A stretch of 46,132 bases of DNA, from assembly GCA_028278025.1 (NCBI GenBank), contig JANQFE010000090.1, positions 1 to 46,132 of the forward strand, given 5' to 3'. Positions 17,009 through 26,445 of the stretch are shown one piece after another. A program made the translations under genes and the position numbers. How positions within the stretch are numbered: the first letter of the stretch is position 1; each line of letters starts with the position of its first letter. The notes beneath the pieces are model-generated. The model was given only the letters and a program-made list of their open reading frames with translations, had not been told where the DNA came from and did no database searches. Origin of the DNA: Thermodesulfobacteriota bacterium (lineage in GTDB: Bacteria > Desulfobacterota > WTBG01 > CAIYCZ01 > CAIRTM01).

Positions 17009-18097
17009 ATGGAATCTGTCACTGTTAAACTTAACAAAAGAAGTTATCCGATTCACATCGCCCCCGGGTTGCTCGGCCAAGCCGGTAAGCTGTTGGCCGC
17101 ATTGCCTGTGCGCAAGACCGTCACAGTCATAACAAACACAACCGTTGCACCGCTATATCTTGATACCCTCAAGACTTCCCTTACCAATGCCTCGTTTCAT
17201 GTAAATGACATCATCATACCTGATGGTGAGCAATACAAAAACCTGTCTCAAGCAGAGGACATCTATAAGAAACTACTCAACCTTGATCTTGACAGGAATT
17301 CGCCGCTGCTGGCTCTTGGCGGTGGAGTTGTTGGCGATATAACCGGTTTTACTGCTTCAACATTTTTACGCGGTGTCCCGTTTATTCAAATCCCGACAAC
17401 GCTTCTTGCCCAGGTTGACAGCAGTGTCGGCGGCAAAACCGGGGTTAATCTGCCTGACGGAAAGAACATGGTCGGAACGTTTTACCAGCCTTCCATTGTT
17501 ATTATTGATCCCAGTGTCATTAAAACTCTTGACATGCGTGAAATCCGGACCGGGCTTTCTGAAGTGATTAAATACGGCATTATACGAGATAAGAATTTCT
17601 TTGTCTTTCTTACTGAAAACATCACAAATGCTTTAAAACTTGATGAGCCGACGCTCATTCACATACTGCAAACATGCTGTAGCATCAAGGCTGATATCAC
17701 CACGATCGATGAAACCGAAAAAGGTATACGGTCTATCCTTAATTTCGGCCATACTATCGGCCATGCCATTGAAACACTGACACATTACCGCACCTATATG
17801 CACGGCGAGGCCGTCTCTATAGGAATGGCTGCTGCTGCGAGGCTCTCATGTTACTGGAAACTTTGTAGTATTGATGATCGTGACCGTGTAAACAGTTTAC
17901 TGTCGGCAGCAGGCTTGCCGATAGAGCTGCCGGATTTCACCTGCAGTGACTATTATACTGTCATGCAAAGAGATAAGAAAAAATCCGGTGAAAAGATACG
18001 TATGATTCTTATGCAGGCTATCGGTACGGTAGTCATAAAAGATCTAACTTCAAAAGAACTGCTCACTGCGCTTAACCGGGAATTCAATCTATCATGA
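17009..18097 (+). CDS. aroB: 3-dehydroquinate synthase AroB
   Basis: AroB makes 3-dehydroquinate from DAHP, the second step of the shikimate pathway, using NAD and a divalent metal. The 362-aa sequence has all family blocks: G-G-G-V-V-G-D (104-110), the I-P-T-T-L-L-A-Q-V-D-S-S-V-G-G-K-T block, N-F-G-H-T-I-G-H-A-I-E and H-G-E-A-V-S-I-G-M, which include the metal-binding Glu and His residues. Upstream, GGAAGG is a little far (about 12 nt) from the ATG. A TATAAT at 16953-16958 is a possible -10 box without a good -35. It follows the pil cluster as in many proteobacteria, where pilQ-aroK-aroB is common, but aroK is absent here. Confidence 0.95.
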   Translation: MESVTVKLNKRSYPIHIAPGLLGQAGKLLAALPVRKTVTVITNTTVAPLYLDTLKTSLTNASFHVNDIIIPDGEQYKNLSQAEDIYKKLLNLDLDRNSPLLALGGGVVGDITGFTASTFLRGVPFIQIPTTLLAQVDSSVGGKTGVNLPDGKNMVGTFYQPSIVIIDPSVIKTLDMREIRTGLSEVIKYGIIRDKNFFVFLTENITNALKLDEPTLIHILQTCCSIKADITTIDETEKGIRSILNFGHTIGHAIETLTHYRTYMHGEAVSIGMAAAARLSCYWKLCSIDDRDRVNSLLSAAGLPIELPDFTCSDYYTVMQRDKKKSGEKIRMILMQAIGTVVIKDLTSKELLTALNREFNLS

Positions 18098-18149
18098 CCC
18101 GCTATAGCGTCTGCTGCAGCGAGTCTGCATGTTGACCGGCACCGGATAC

Positions 18150-19475
18150 CTACCCTTTTGTTGTACTCTTCCGCTGGATAATGCGCAAACAAATCGGTGC
18201 ACCATGAAAATCAAATTTTTCCCTGATTGCACGTTCAAGATATTTGCGATAATGCGGGGGAAATGAGCTGGGTTTGTTGGTAAAAAGTTTAAACGTCGGC
18301 GGTGCAGTATCAACCTGGGCAGCATAATAGATTCTTGGTATAGTACCCCTGCCTCGGGGCGGGGGATGCCTTTCATATATAGCTTTTAATGCTTTGTTTA
18401 ATGCAGGCGTATCTACTCGCTTTATATACGAATTCCCAATATTGCAAATTATATCCATGATTTTTCTCACGCGCTGTCCGGTCAAGGCCGATATCGTCAC
18501 AATAGGTGCAAAATCTATAAATGCCAGCTCTGACTGTACCTGTTGTATGAACGCGTCATACGTTTTTGTGTTTTTTTCAATCAAATCCCACTTGTTAATT
18601 GCCAGAATACAAGCCCTGTTTCTGTCATAAATCTCTGCCGCAAGTTTTGCATCTTGAACAGTCACGCCCTGAGCGGCATCAATTACCAGGATACATATTT
18701 CAGATCTGATAATGCTCTTCAACGCTTTAAACACACAGTATTTTTCCAGCGAAAAGTCAATGCGGCTTTTTTTACGAATCCCTGCCGTATCAATAAATCT
18801 GATTGTATGAGAATGATAGCGCATGAGGCTGTCTACCGGATCACGCGTGGTGCCGGCCTTTTGGCTTACAGCAAGCCGTCGCTGCCCTATAATTCTATTT
18901 ATAAGAGATGATTTGCCGACATTTGGTCTGCCGATTATAGCAACCACTGTTTCATTTTCACTGAAAACCTCCGGAGTACTTTCCGGGATCAGCATACATA
19001 TCTCATCCATCAAATCCGTAATACCCTGCCTGTTTTTTGCTGAAACGGTCAGTATTTTGTCTACACCCAGTCGGTAATAATCGGTAACATTCTCCCGTAT
19101 AGCATCACTTTCAACTTTATTGACTACATATAAAACTGATTTATCCGTTTTACTTAAAATGCGGGCTATCTCATAATCGCCGTGCTGCAGCCCTTGCCTT
19201 CCGTCCATAAGAAAGATTATCAGGTCCGATTCCTCAACTGCAATGTGGACCTGTTCCTTGACAAGGGGGGCTAAATCATCCTCAAGACCCGGATCGAATC
19301 CTCCTGTATCAACAAGCGTAAACAAGTATGTATCCCAGGCAACATCTGTATAATTGCGGTCACGGGTAACACCAGGCAGGTCATGTACTATTGCAATATT
19401 TTTTCGTGCAATCGCATTAAACAGTGTGGATTTGCCGACATTTGGACGGCCAACAACGGCAACAATTGGTCTCAT
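18150..19475 (-). CDS. der: Ribosome biogenesis GTPase Der (EngA)
   Basis: This 441-aa protein has the double-GTPase layout unique to Der/EngA. It carries G-R-P-N-V-G-K-S-T at 9-17 and a second G-R-P-N-V-G-K-S-S in the middle, each with its D-T-G/A-G box. The G4 motifs are N-K-V-E and N-K-W-D, and a KH-like RNA-binding domain is C-terminal. It acts in 50S subunit assembly. N-K-V-E in the first domain differs slightly from the usual N-K-x-D. The gene overlaps the end of rnc by 4 nt (ATGA), so the two are co-translated. Confidence 0.96.
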   Translation of the reverse strand: MRPIVAVVGRPNVGKSTLFNAIARKNIAIVHDLPGVTRDRNYTDVAWDTYLFTLVDTGGFDPGLEDDLAPLVKEQVHIAVEESDLIIFLMDGRQGLQHGDYEIARILSKTDKSVLYVVNKVESDAIRENVTDYYRLGVDKILTVSAKNRQGITDLMDEICMLIPESTPEVFSENETVVAIIGRPNVGKSSLINRIIGQRRLAVSQKAGTTRDPVDSLMRYHSHTIRFIDTAGIRKKSRIDFSLEKYCVFKALKSIIRSEICILVIDAAQGVTVQDAKLAAEIYDRNRACILAINKWDLIEKNTKTYDAFIQQVQSELAFIDFAPIVTISALTGQRVRKIMDIICNIGNSYIKRVDTPALNKALKAIYERHPPPRGRGTIPRIYYAAQVDTAPPTFKLFTNKPSSFPPHYRKYLERAIREKFDFHGAPICLRIIQRKSTTKG

Positions 19476-20182
19476 GTATCTTCTTCAAGCAGTTTTTGCA
19501 GTGTTCTTCTGGCAGCCTCTTGTTCTGCAGACTTCTTATTGCTGCCTCGGCCCTTCTCATAAGGCACGTCATTAATAAAAACCTGTGATTCAAAAACCTT
19601 TATATGGTCCGGACCTTCTTCGGTTATTATTATATATGTGGGTATTTCATTATATCTGCTTTGTGCGTACTCCTGCAGCCTGCTTTTATAATCTTTTAAA
19701 AACCCTTTTTCCGACACCTCACGTATACGTTCGGCAAAATGGTTTTCTATCATTGTGAATACCGCTGTATACCCGCCGTCACAATAAACCGCGGCAACTA
19801 ACGATTCATACACATTTGTCAAAATTGACTTTTTTTCTCTGCCCCTGTTTTCTTCTTCCCCGCGGCTCAGTAAAATATATTTGCCGATATTAAAGGTGCG
19901 GGCCAGGGAAGAAAGCTCTTCAGTATTAACGATGGCAGCCCTCATCTTGGAAAGGTCTCCTTCAGAGCAATCACGGCAGCATTGCATTAAGATATGACTT
20001 ATTGCCAGTTGCAAAACTGCATCGCCGAGAAACTCAAGCCTTTCATTGCCGTAACAATTTTCCAATTGTTTCTCGTTTGCAAAGGATTTATGCGTAAGGG
20101 CTTCGCGCAACAAATTAGTATCGCTGAAACAATAACCAAGCACCTGCTGCAGTTCTGCCAACCTGTTGTTATCTGTTGCCAT
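19472..20182 (-). CDS. rnc: Ribonuclease III
   Basis: This 236-aa RNase III has the signature N-E-R-L-E-F-L-G-D-A-V at 46-56 and the second acidic helix Y-E-S-L-V-A-A-V-Y-C-D-G-G carrying the catalytic Glu. A C-terminal double-stranded RNA-binding domain ends in K-K-S-A-E-Q-E-A-A. It processes rRNA precursors and duplex RNAs. No Shine-Dalgarno precedes the ATG. The leader is almost pure AT and contains the small hairpin ATATTTT...AAAATAT (20202-20220). A possible promoter is TTGATA (20256-20251) with TAATAT (20232-20227), spacer 18. It overlaps der by 4 nt. Confidence 0.95.
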   Translation of the reverse strand: MATDNNRLAELQQVLGYCFSDTNLLREALTHKSFANEKQLENCYGNERLEFLGDAVLQLAISHILMQCCRDCSEGDLSKMRAAIVNTEELSSLARTFNIGKYILLSRGEEENRGREKKSILTNVYESLVAAVYCDGGYTAVFTMIENHFAERIREVSEKGFLKDYKSRLQEYAQSRYNEIPTYIIITEEGPDHIKVFESQVFINDVPYEKGRGSNKKSAEQEAARRTLQKLLEEDT

Positions 20183-20339
20183 AAATATATAAAAATATGT
20201 AATATTTTATTTTAAAATATCTTTATATATTACCAAAAAAATAACTATTTTATCAACTTTTTTCTGTAAAAACCGATAGATAAGATAAATAGAGAGGCGC
20301 TTTTTTCAAAATAAACCAAATAATTTATGGGAGTATACT

Positions 20340-21377
20340 ATGGATGTTTCTGAACTTTTGATTTTTGCAACCAAGCAAAAAGCTTCTGATGTTCATTTAA
20401 GTTCTGGTGAGCCGCCAATTCTTCGTATTCATGGTGAGTTGCGAAAAATTGAATCCCAGCCCCTTACAAAAGATCAGATCCATAAAATGATTTATGATAT
20501 TCTAAATGACAGACAACGAAAAATTTACGAAGAAAAAAAAGAGCTTGACTTATCAATTTCCCTTGGAGAAGAGTACGGCAGGTTCAGGGTAAACTGCTTT
20601 TATCAGCAACGTGGTGAAGCAGCAGTTTTTAGAACAATACCTTCTAAAATTATGACTATAGAAGAATTGGGCCTTCCACGGGTATTACGACAGATTGCCA
20701 GTTACCGTAAGGGACTTGTTCTGGTTACCGGCCCAACAGGCAGCGGCAAATCAACTACCCTGGCGGCAATGATAGATTTAATTAACAAGGAGCGCAAGGA
20801 CCACATTCTCACTATAGAGGACCCCATTGAATTTTTGCATGAATCCAAAAATTGTCTTGTAAACCAGCGGGAATTAAATGAACATACGCACAGCTTTGCA
20901 AATGCATTGCGCAGTGCTCTCAGAGAAGATCCGGATGTTATACTTGTAGGTGAAATGAGGGACCTTGAGACAATCTCACTGGCACTCACTGCTGCAGAAA
21001 CAGGCCATCTGGTTTTTGCAACACTCCATACCAACAATGCACCAAAGACCATAGATCGTGTTATTGATGTGTTCCCAGCCGGACAGCAGGCCCAGATCAG
21101 GACCCAGTTTTCTGAAACAATTCAGGCGGTTGTTTCACAAAGGTTGCTGCGCAGACGTGACGGTTCCGGTAGGATAGCAGCTTTTGAAATAATGATAGGA
21201 ACACCTGCCATTAGAAACCTTATTCGTGAAGGTAAAATTTCACAGTTGCCATCCGCTATCCAGACAGGCCAAAAGTTTGGTATGCAAACCATGGAAGCGG
21301 CCATTAAGGAACTGATCAGCCGAAGGATTATAGACCCTGAAGCTGCAGAGGGTCTCATTAATGAAGTGGCAGCTTAA
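20340..21377 (+). CDS. pilT: Type IV pilus retraction ATPase PilT
   Basis: This 345-aa hexameric motor ATPase depolymerises the pilus. Visible are the PAS-like N-domain with the S-D-V-H-L-S start, Walker A G-P-T-G-S-G-K-S-T (131-139), the Asp box, Walker B with V-G-E-M-R-D, the His box and the PilT-specific A-I-R-N-L-I-R-E-G-K loop needed for retraction. GGGAG lies 8 nt before the ATG. It heads a rightward set with pilU 29 bp downstream, about 8 kb from the pilMNOPQ group. Confidence 0.95.
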   Translation: MDVSELLIFATKQKASDVHLSSGEPPILRIHGELRKIESQPLTKDQIHKMIYDILNDRQRKIYEEKKELDLSISLGEEYGRFRVNCFYQQRGEAAVFRTIPSKIMTIEELGLPRVLRQIASYRKGLVLVTGPTGSGKSTTLAAMIDLINKERKDHILTIEDPIEFLHESKNCLVNQRELNEHTHSFANALRSALREDPDVILVGEMRDLETISLALTAAETGHLVFATLHTNNAPKTIDRVIDVFPAGQQAQIRTQFSETIQAVVSQRLLRRRDGSGRIAAFEIMIGTPAIRNLIREGKISQLPSAIQTGQKFGMQTMEAAIKELISRRIIDPEAAEGLINEVAA

Positions 21378-21406
21378 AATTTCATTCAGAATACTGGAGT
21401 ACACCG

Positions 21407-22549
21407 ATGACCATTAAAGATTTGCTCCAAATAATGATAAAAACGAGTGCCTCTGACCTGTATATTACGGTTGACAGTCCTCCTATATTCAGAGTTGAGG
21501 GTATCACCCGCTCTTATGGCGAAGCAAAATTGACTTCTAATCAAACTGAAGAAATTGCGCAATCCTTGCTGAATGAGCGTCAAAAGGCCGTATTTTCTAA
21601 AAAAATGGAGATGAACCTAGCGCTTTTTTATCCTGAAATTGGACGGTTCAGGGTTAACATTTACAGGCAAAGAGGTTTTGTCGGGATCGTATTTCGACAG
21701 ATCAAACTGGAAATAGATACTATTGATGATCTTAAGCTGCCTCAGATACTGAAAGGAATCAGTCTTACCAAACGAGGTCTTGTCCTTGTTGTCGGCGGCA
21801 CTGGCACAGGAAAATCAACTACCCTGGCTTCCATGATTGATTACCGCAATTCGAATTCTCCCGGACACATTGTCACTATTGAGGATCCTATTGAATTTCT
21901 ATATCAGCATAAGAAGTCGATTATTTCCCAGCGGGAATTGGGTATCGATACGCTCACTTACAGTGAAGCCCTCAAGAACACCCTGCGCCAGGCTCCGGAT
22001 GTAATTCTGATTGGAGAAGTGCGTGACCGTGAAACAATGGAATCTGCTGTTGCGTTTGCTGAAACAGGTCATCTTTGTCTTTCTACCCTGCATGCCAATA
22101 ATGCCAACCAGGCAATTGAGAGAATAATGAATTTTTTCCCGGCAGAAAAACACGAACAAATCTATTTTCAATTATCGTTAAATCTGAGAGCCATTATTTC
22201 CCAGCGTCTTATTCCAACGCTTGACAACAAACGTGCTGCTGCCATTGAGATTCTCATTGATACCCCGCGTGTAAAAGACCTTATAATGAAAAGAAGGATA
22301 GAAGTCTTAAAAGAGGCAATGAACGAGGGCACACGCGAGGGCATGCAATCGTTTGACCAATCCATCTATGATCTTTTTAAAACGGAAAGAATATCATATG
22401 AAAATGCTGTCGCCTATGCTGACAGCGCCAATGATCTACGACTAAGGATTAAAATGGATTCTATTTCCGCACAGGACAGTCAGAAAAACAAAGAAAAAGA
22501 ATCTGAAATTTCCGATTCTTTTCGCCTTAAACCCGACTCACTTGCATAA
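21407..22549 (+). CDS. pilU: PilT/PilU-type type IV pilus ATPase
   Basis: This 380-aa second motor is of the PilT family, with the N-domain S-D-L-Y-I-T, Walker A G-G-T-G-T-G-K-S-T (130-138), Walker B I-L-I-G-E-V-R-D-R-E-T-M and a His box. The G-T-G-T-G-K Walker A, the E-V-R-D-R-E-T-M wording and the long charged, Ser/Lys-rich C-terminal tail resemble PilU more than PilT. PilU works with PilT in retraction. Position 29 bp after pilT supports this. A PilT paralogue is the alternative name. Confidence 0.85.
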   Translation: MTIKDLLQIMIKTSASDLYITVDSPPIFRVEGITRSYGEAKLTSNQTEEIAQSLLNERQKAVFSKKMEMNLALFYPEIGRFRVNIYRQRGFVGIVFRQIKLEIDTIDDLKLPQILKGISLTKRGLVLVVGGTGTGKSTTLASMIDYRNSNSPGHIVTIEDPIEFLYQHKKSIISQRELGIDTLTYSEALKNTLRQAPDVILIGEVRDRETMESAVAFAETGHLCLSTLHANNANQAIERIMNFFPAEKHEQIYFQLSLNLRAIISQRLIPTLDNKRAAAIEILIDTPRVKDLIMKRRIEVLKEAMNEGTREGMQSFDQSIYDLFKTERISYENAVAYADSANDLRLRIKMDSISAQDSQKNKEKESEISDSFRLKPDSLA

Positions 22550-22750
22550 TTCACCTTCCCCGCAATAATACTTACTTCACATACATTTTTTATTCACACA
22601 TTTTCCGGCTTCCTGATCATGTAGCCCATGTATATGCTGCAAAGTCCCGCCGCAGGCTTCCGTACCGGTATCTGTTAAAATATTGGTTGTTAAAATACCA
22701 ATAATAGTATACATTTACTACAAAACTCAAGGGGTTCTAAGTATTAATTT

Positions 22751-24031
22751 ATGAAATCTTTACAGGCGACCGGACATACGCTTCTCCATAAGTATGGTTC
22801 TATTCTGAAACTGTCCTTCACGCGGTTCTACACTGAGAGACGTTTACTCTGGGCCGCATCACTGACGTTTACGACAATCTTTTCACTTATTCCGCTCCTC
22901 AGTATGCTGTTTTTTCTTTTTAACCTCTTGGGCAACCTTTCAGAACTAAAATCTCTTATCCAGCCCTACATATACAAAACACTTGCACCGGGTGCCCAAG
23001 AAAAAATACTCACCCTTATAAATAATCTTGTTAATAATATCGATTTTGAAACAATCGGCACCTTAAGTGCTACTATAGTTGTTATTTCCGTTTTTTTGCT
23101 TCTTTTTGAGATTGAATATGCCTTAAATGAAATCTGGTTGATAAAAAAAAAGATGTCCATCGTGTTCAGGGCTGCTATCTACTGGACTGTTTTGACAATT
23201 GTGCCGCTTCTTCTGGCAGTTTCGCTTTTCATTATAGCTACGCTCAATAGCTTCAAGGCCGTCAAAATTATTGAAACATATATTACCTTTAATATATCAC
23301 CCTGGCTTTTATACGGTTCTATCTGTCTAGCGTTTACCGGTATTTATTTTTTTATGGCAGGTGCCAGGGTTAAGCTGTGGTCAGCCTTTTTCGGTGGGAT
23401 CATAGCCGGCACATTATGGAAGATTGCCGCATTCGGTTTTACTATTTATACATCAAAATTTTTCTTCTTTTACCCGCAAATTTACGGGCCGCTTTCAGCC
23501 ATCCCCATGTTTTTACTCTGGCTGTTCCTGTGCTGGGTGCTGTTCCTGTTGGGAGCTGAGATAACGTATCTACATCAAAACTATCCCTTTTATGGAAAGT
23601 ATTTCAAAGGCTATACTCTTTCTGATAAGACTAAAGAACAGCTTTCTCTTTTGATAGTATTGTTTATTGCTGATCAATTCAAAAAACAGAAGCTGAATGT
23701 ATCACTCGTCAGCATATCACAAAAATTAAAAATTCCACTTCATATCGTTCAGGACCTGGTTATACCTATGCTTAATCACGGCATACTTAATAATGCTTCA
23801 GACGATAATAAATGCATACAGCCGGATAAGCATCTGACCCAATTAAAACTTTCAACAGTGTTAAAAGCTGTAGATCATAATACTGCTCTGACTGAGGAAT
23901 ATTATAACAGATGTGATGATGCAATCTCTAAAAATATCCTGCAGTCTCTACACAGTTACGCTGAGAGCAGTTACCTCAATAAAACTATAGAAGAACTGTT
24001 ACATGAACAGTATCAGAAATCTTTACAATAA
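22751..24031 (+). CDS. YihY/virulence factor BrkB family membrane protein
   Basis: This 426-aa protein has the six-helix YihY/BrkB core. Its start L-T-F-T-T-I-F-S-L-I-P-L-L (about 37-49) is the family signature (usual form A-L-T-Y-Y-x-x-x-S-L-x-P-L), and P-Q-I-Y-G-P-L-S-A-I-P lies near 248-258. About 125 C-terminal residues are soluble and may form a winged-helix-like domain. The family was once mis-named RNase BN; its function is unknown. AAGGGG lies about 15 nt upstream, so the start is not firmly set. It shares direction with pilTU and the next two genes. Confidence 0.88.
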   Translation: MKSLQATGHTLLHKYGSILKLSFTRFYTERRLLWAASLTFTTIFSLIPLLSMLFFLFNLLGNLSELKSLIQPYIYKTLAPGAQEKILTLINNLVNNIDFETIGTLSATIVVISVFLLLFEIEYALNEIWLIKKKMSIVFRAAIYWTVLTIVPLLLAVSLFIIATLNSFKAVKIIETYITFNISPWLLYGSICLAFTGIYFFMAGARVKLWSAFFGGIIAGTLWKIAAFGFTIYTSKFFFFYPQIYGPLSAIPMFLLWLFLCWVLFLLGAEITYLHQNYPFYGKYFKGYTLSDKTKEQLSLLIVLFIADQFKKQKLNVSLVSISQKLKIPLHIVQDLVIPMLNHGILNNASDDNKCIQPDKHLTQLKLSTVLKAVDHNTALTEEYYNRCDDAISKNILQSLHSYAESSYLNKTIEELLHEQYQKSLQ

Positions 24032-24051
24032 AGCTGCGGAAAGGATTGTGT

Positions 24052-25047
24052 ATGAGTGTTAAATCTACTTATGTAAAAAACATCAAAGAAAATACCGAGG
24101 TGGATGATCTTTTTTTAGTGAAGGATAAAAACAGTGGTATGACCCGCAACGGAAAACCCTATTGGGCGCTCAATCTGTCTGACAAGACCGGAGAGGTGAA
24201 AGGGAGAATCTGGGATAATGCTGCAAAACTCGGGAACAATTTCAGCCAGGGAGATATCGTAAGGATAAAATCATATGCAATTCTTTACCAGGGTTCGCTA
24301 CAGTTGAATATAAGTGCCATTGCACAACAGAGCGGCGATTACAGTATGCTGAGTGAGTTTCTACCGGCATCATCTCATGATCCTGATAAAACTCTTGATG
24401 AATTTTTATCTTTTACCGAATACCTGCAAGACAAGCATCTGAAAGATCTTATTGCAGCTGTTTTTAATGATGAAAACATTGCCACTGCCTTTAAAAAAGC
24501 ACCAGCTGCTAAGACCATCCATCATGATTATTTAGGCGGGCTTCTTGAACACACCTTGAATGTTGTCAAGCTTGCGATCGATGTGTCAAAGTACTACCGA
24601 AATATAAACCGTGACATTTTACTTGTGGGTGCCATGCTTCATGATATAGGGAAAATACATGAGCTTTCTTATGAACGTAATTTTGACTATACCGATGCCG
24701 GACGCCTTGTCGGTCATATAACCCTGGGGGTTGAAATAATAGCCGCAAAAATAAATCAACTTCCTGATTTTCCTGAAGCACAAGCCATGATACTCAAGCA
24801 CCTTATCCTGAGCCATCATGGACAATATGATTTTGGTTCGCCCAAGCGCCCCAAAACTCTTGAAGCCCTTTTGCTCAGCTATCTTGATGACATTGATGCA
24901 AAAATGTATGAACTTGCTCAATTTATTAAGAGGGAGCGCCAGCCGGATGCAAAATGGACGGGCTATCACAGAATTTTTGATCGCTATATATATACCGATA
25001 CTTTTATAGAGGATGAAATAGATTCACCTGATTTTTCTAAAGAATAA
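24052..25047 (+). CDS. YhaM-like 3'-5' exonuclease (OB fold + HD domain)
   Basis: This 331-aa protein has an N-terminal OB/tRNA-anti nucleic-acid-binding fold (about 10-95, with G-E-V-K-G-R-I-W) followed by an HD phosphohydrolase domain. Metal ligands are visible in L-L-E-H-T-L-N-V, M-L-H-D-I-G-K and S-H-H-G. This is the domain plan of YhaM/Cbf1 exoribonucleases, which degrade RNA or single-stranded DNA from the 3' end. AAGGA lies 6 nt before the ATG at 24052; a TTG two codons earlier is less likely. It starts 20 nt after the YihY-family gene and the transporter gene follows after 8 nt. Confidence 0.85.
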   Translation: MSVKSTYVKNIKENTEVDDLFLVKDKNSGMTRNGKPYWALNLSDKTGEVKGRIWDNAAKLGNNFSQGDIVRIKSYAILYQGSLQLNISAIAQQSGDYSMLSEFLPASSHDPDKTLDEFLSFTEYLQDKHLKDLIAAVFNDENIATAFKKAPAAKTIHHDYLGGLLEHTLNVVKLAIDVSKYYRNINRDILLVGAMLHDIGKIHELSYERNFDYTDAGRLVGHITLGVEIIAAKINQLPDFPEAQAMILKHLILSHHGQYDFGSPKRPKTLEALLLSYLDDIDAKMYELAQFIKRERQPDAKWTGYHRIFDRYIYTDTFIEDEIDSPDFSKE

Positions 25048-25055
25048 CGTTTCAC

Positions 25056-25919
25056 ATGACCTGGTTGCTGTATACCCTGCTATGTGCTCTACTGCTTGCA
25101 ACGTCCGATGTGTTTGCAAAAAAAGCCTTAAAACATGTGGATGAATATATTGTTGCCTGGGGCCGACTGGTGTGGGCGGCCCCTTTTATCCTGTGTGCCC
25201 TACCCTTTATTGCAATTCCCAGCATTCAGCCGTCTTTCTGGCTTGCACTGCTCATACTTCTTCCGATTGAAATAAGTGCTATTATCCTTTATGTAAAAGC
25301 ACTGAAAGCGTCTCCGCTCTCTATAACAACTCCTTTCCTTGGCTTAACCCCCCTTTTTATCATCGGCACATCATTTATCATTCTGGGTGAGTTGCCTGAC
25401 AAATCCGGCTTTGCCGGTATTCTACTGATCGCCTGTGGAGCTTATTTTTTGAATATCCGTCAGGCAAGGATCGGACTGTTTGGCCCTCTGCGTGCTGTTG
25501 TCAACGAACGTGGTTCAATGTACATGGTTATAGTTGCAGCAATATACAGTGTTACTGCAATTCTCGGAAAAATTTGTGCTCAGAGTTCAAGCCCTGTTTT
25601 TTTTGGAGTAATCTATGTTATTATTACACCACTTGTGCTTTTTCCTATTGTTTATAACGTTACCGAAAAGAACTCCATAAAGCAGGCGTATACTAACCCT
25701 AATTTTATACTGCTCGGTCTCTTCTACGGACTTATGATAGTATGCCACTTACAGGCTATCGTGCTCGTTGAAGCTTCCTATATGATCGCAGTAAAAAGAA
25801 CCAGCCTGCTGTTTAGTATTGTTTATGGTAAATTAATATTTAAGGAAACAGGATTCTCTGAAAGGCTTATTGGAGGGTTGCTCATGATTGCCGGAATAGT
25901 TTTTATTACACTATTATAA
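25056..25919 (+). CDS. EamA/DMT superfamily transporter
   Basis: This 287-aa protein consists almost wholly of hydrophobic helices. It shows two homologous five-helix halves (about 1-135 and 145-287), the standard ten-TM EamA plan. The first half has the typical P-F-L-G-L-T-P-L segment and the second V-K-R-T-S-L-L-F-S. Such proteins export or import small metabolites, and the substrate cannot be predicted. It follows the YhaM-like gene by 8 nt and faces the leftward argA-like gene. Confidence 0.85.
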   Translation: MTWLLYTLLCALLLATSDVFAKKALKHVDEYIVAWGRLVWAAPFILCALPFIAIPSIQPSFWLALLILLPIEISAIILYVKALKASPLSITTPFLGLTPLFIIGTSFIILGELPDKSGFAGILLIACGAYFLNIRQARIGLFGPLRAVVNERGSMYMVIVAAIYSVTAILGKICAQSSSPVFFGVIYVIITPLVLFPIVYNVTEKNSIKQAYTNPNFILLGLFYGLMIVCHLQAIVLVEASYMIAVKRTSLLFSIVYGKLIFKETGFSERLIGGLLMIAGIVFITLL

Positions 25920-25955
25920 AACTGCGTAATTTTTTGCGTGCTTCTTTACCTGTAA

Positions 25956-26423
25956 CTACGGGTTGTTACCAATTTCCATAATCATTGCATCCTCATCACA
26001 ATCCGGAAATTTGATACAATTAATACAATCAGCCCACACCTTATGTGGCAATACTGATTTATCAACATGATCGAACCCGAATTTTTTGAAAAATTCTGCT
26101 GCATAGGTTAAGACAAAAAGACGCTTGATACCGAGCTGTATTGCTTCATCGATACAGGCATTTACCAGTTCCGTACCGATGTTCTGTCCCTTGTACTGCT
26201 GCAAAACGGCAAGGGATCGGATTTCTGCAATTTCATCCCAGCATATATGTAATGCGCAGACCCCCGTTATTGCATTATTCTCAGGCTCAACCGAAACGTA
26301 AAAGTCCCGTATCTGATCGTAAAGATCGCTCAGGGATCTGCCCAGCAAAATGCCGTCTGGTGAATAGATTGAAAGTATCCTGTGAATATGTTTCACATCA
26401 CTGATGTTAGCTTTTCTGATCAT
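25956..26423 (-). CDS. argA: GNAT N-acetyltransferase, probable N-acetylglutamate synthase (short ArgA type)
   Basis: This 155-aa GNAT domain has acetyl-CoA motif A around R-S-L-A-V-x5-G-x-N-I-G-T-E-L-V (about 71-87). The C-terminal block L-P-x-K-V-W-x-D-C-x-x-C-x-K-F-P-x-C-D-E is a Cys-rich ending I recognise from the short, kinase-less N-acetylglutamate synthases (COG1246 type). That would be the first step of arginine synthesis, fitting argC about 4 kb away. Other GNAT substrates cannot be excluded. The three Cys near the end (C-x2-C-x5-C) could bind metal. It lies 22 nt after recN, so it is probably in the nadK-recN-argA run. Confidence 0.72.
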   Translation of the reverse strand: MIRKANISDVKHIHRILSIYSPDGILLGRSLSDLYDQIRDFYVSVEPENNAITGVCALHICWDEIAEIRSLAVLQQYKGQNIGTELVNACIDEAIQLGIKRLFVLTYAAEFFKKFGFDHVDKSVLPHKVWADCINCIKFPDCDEDAMIMEIGNNP

Positions 26424-26445
26424 TAGATACGTACTTCCCTGCTAT

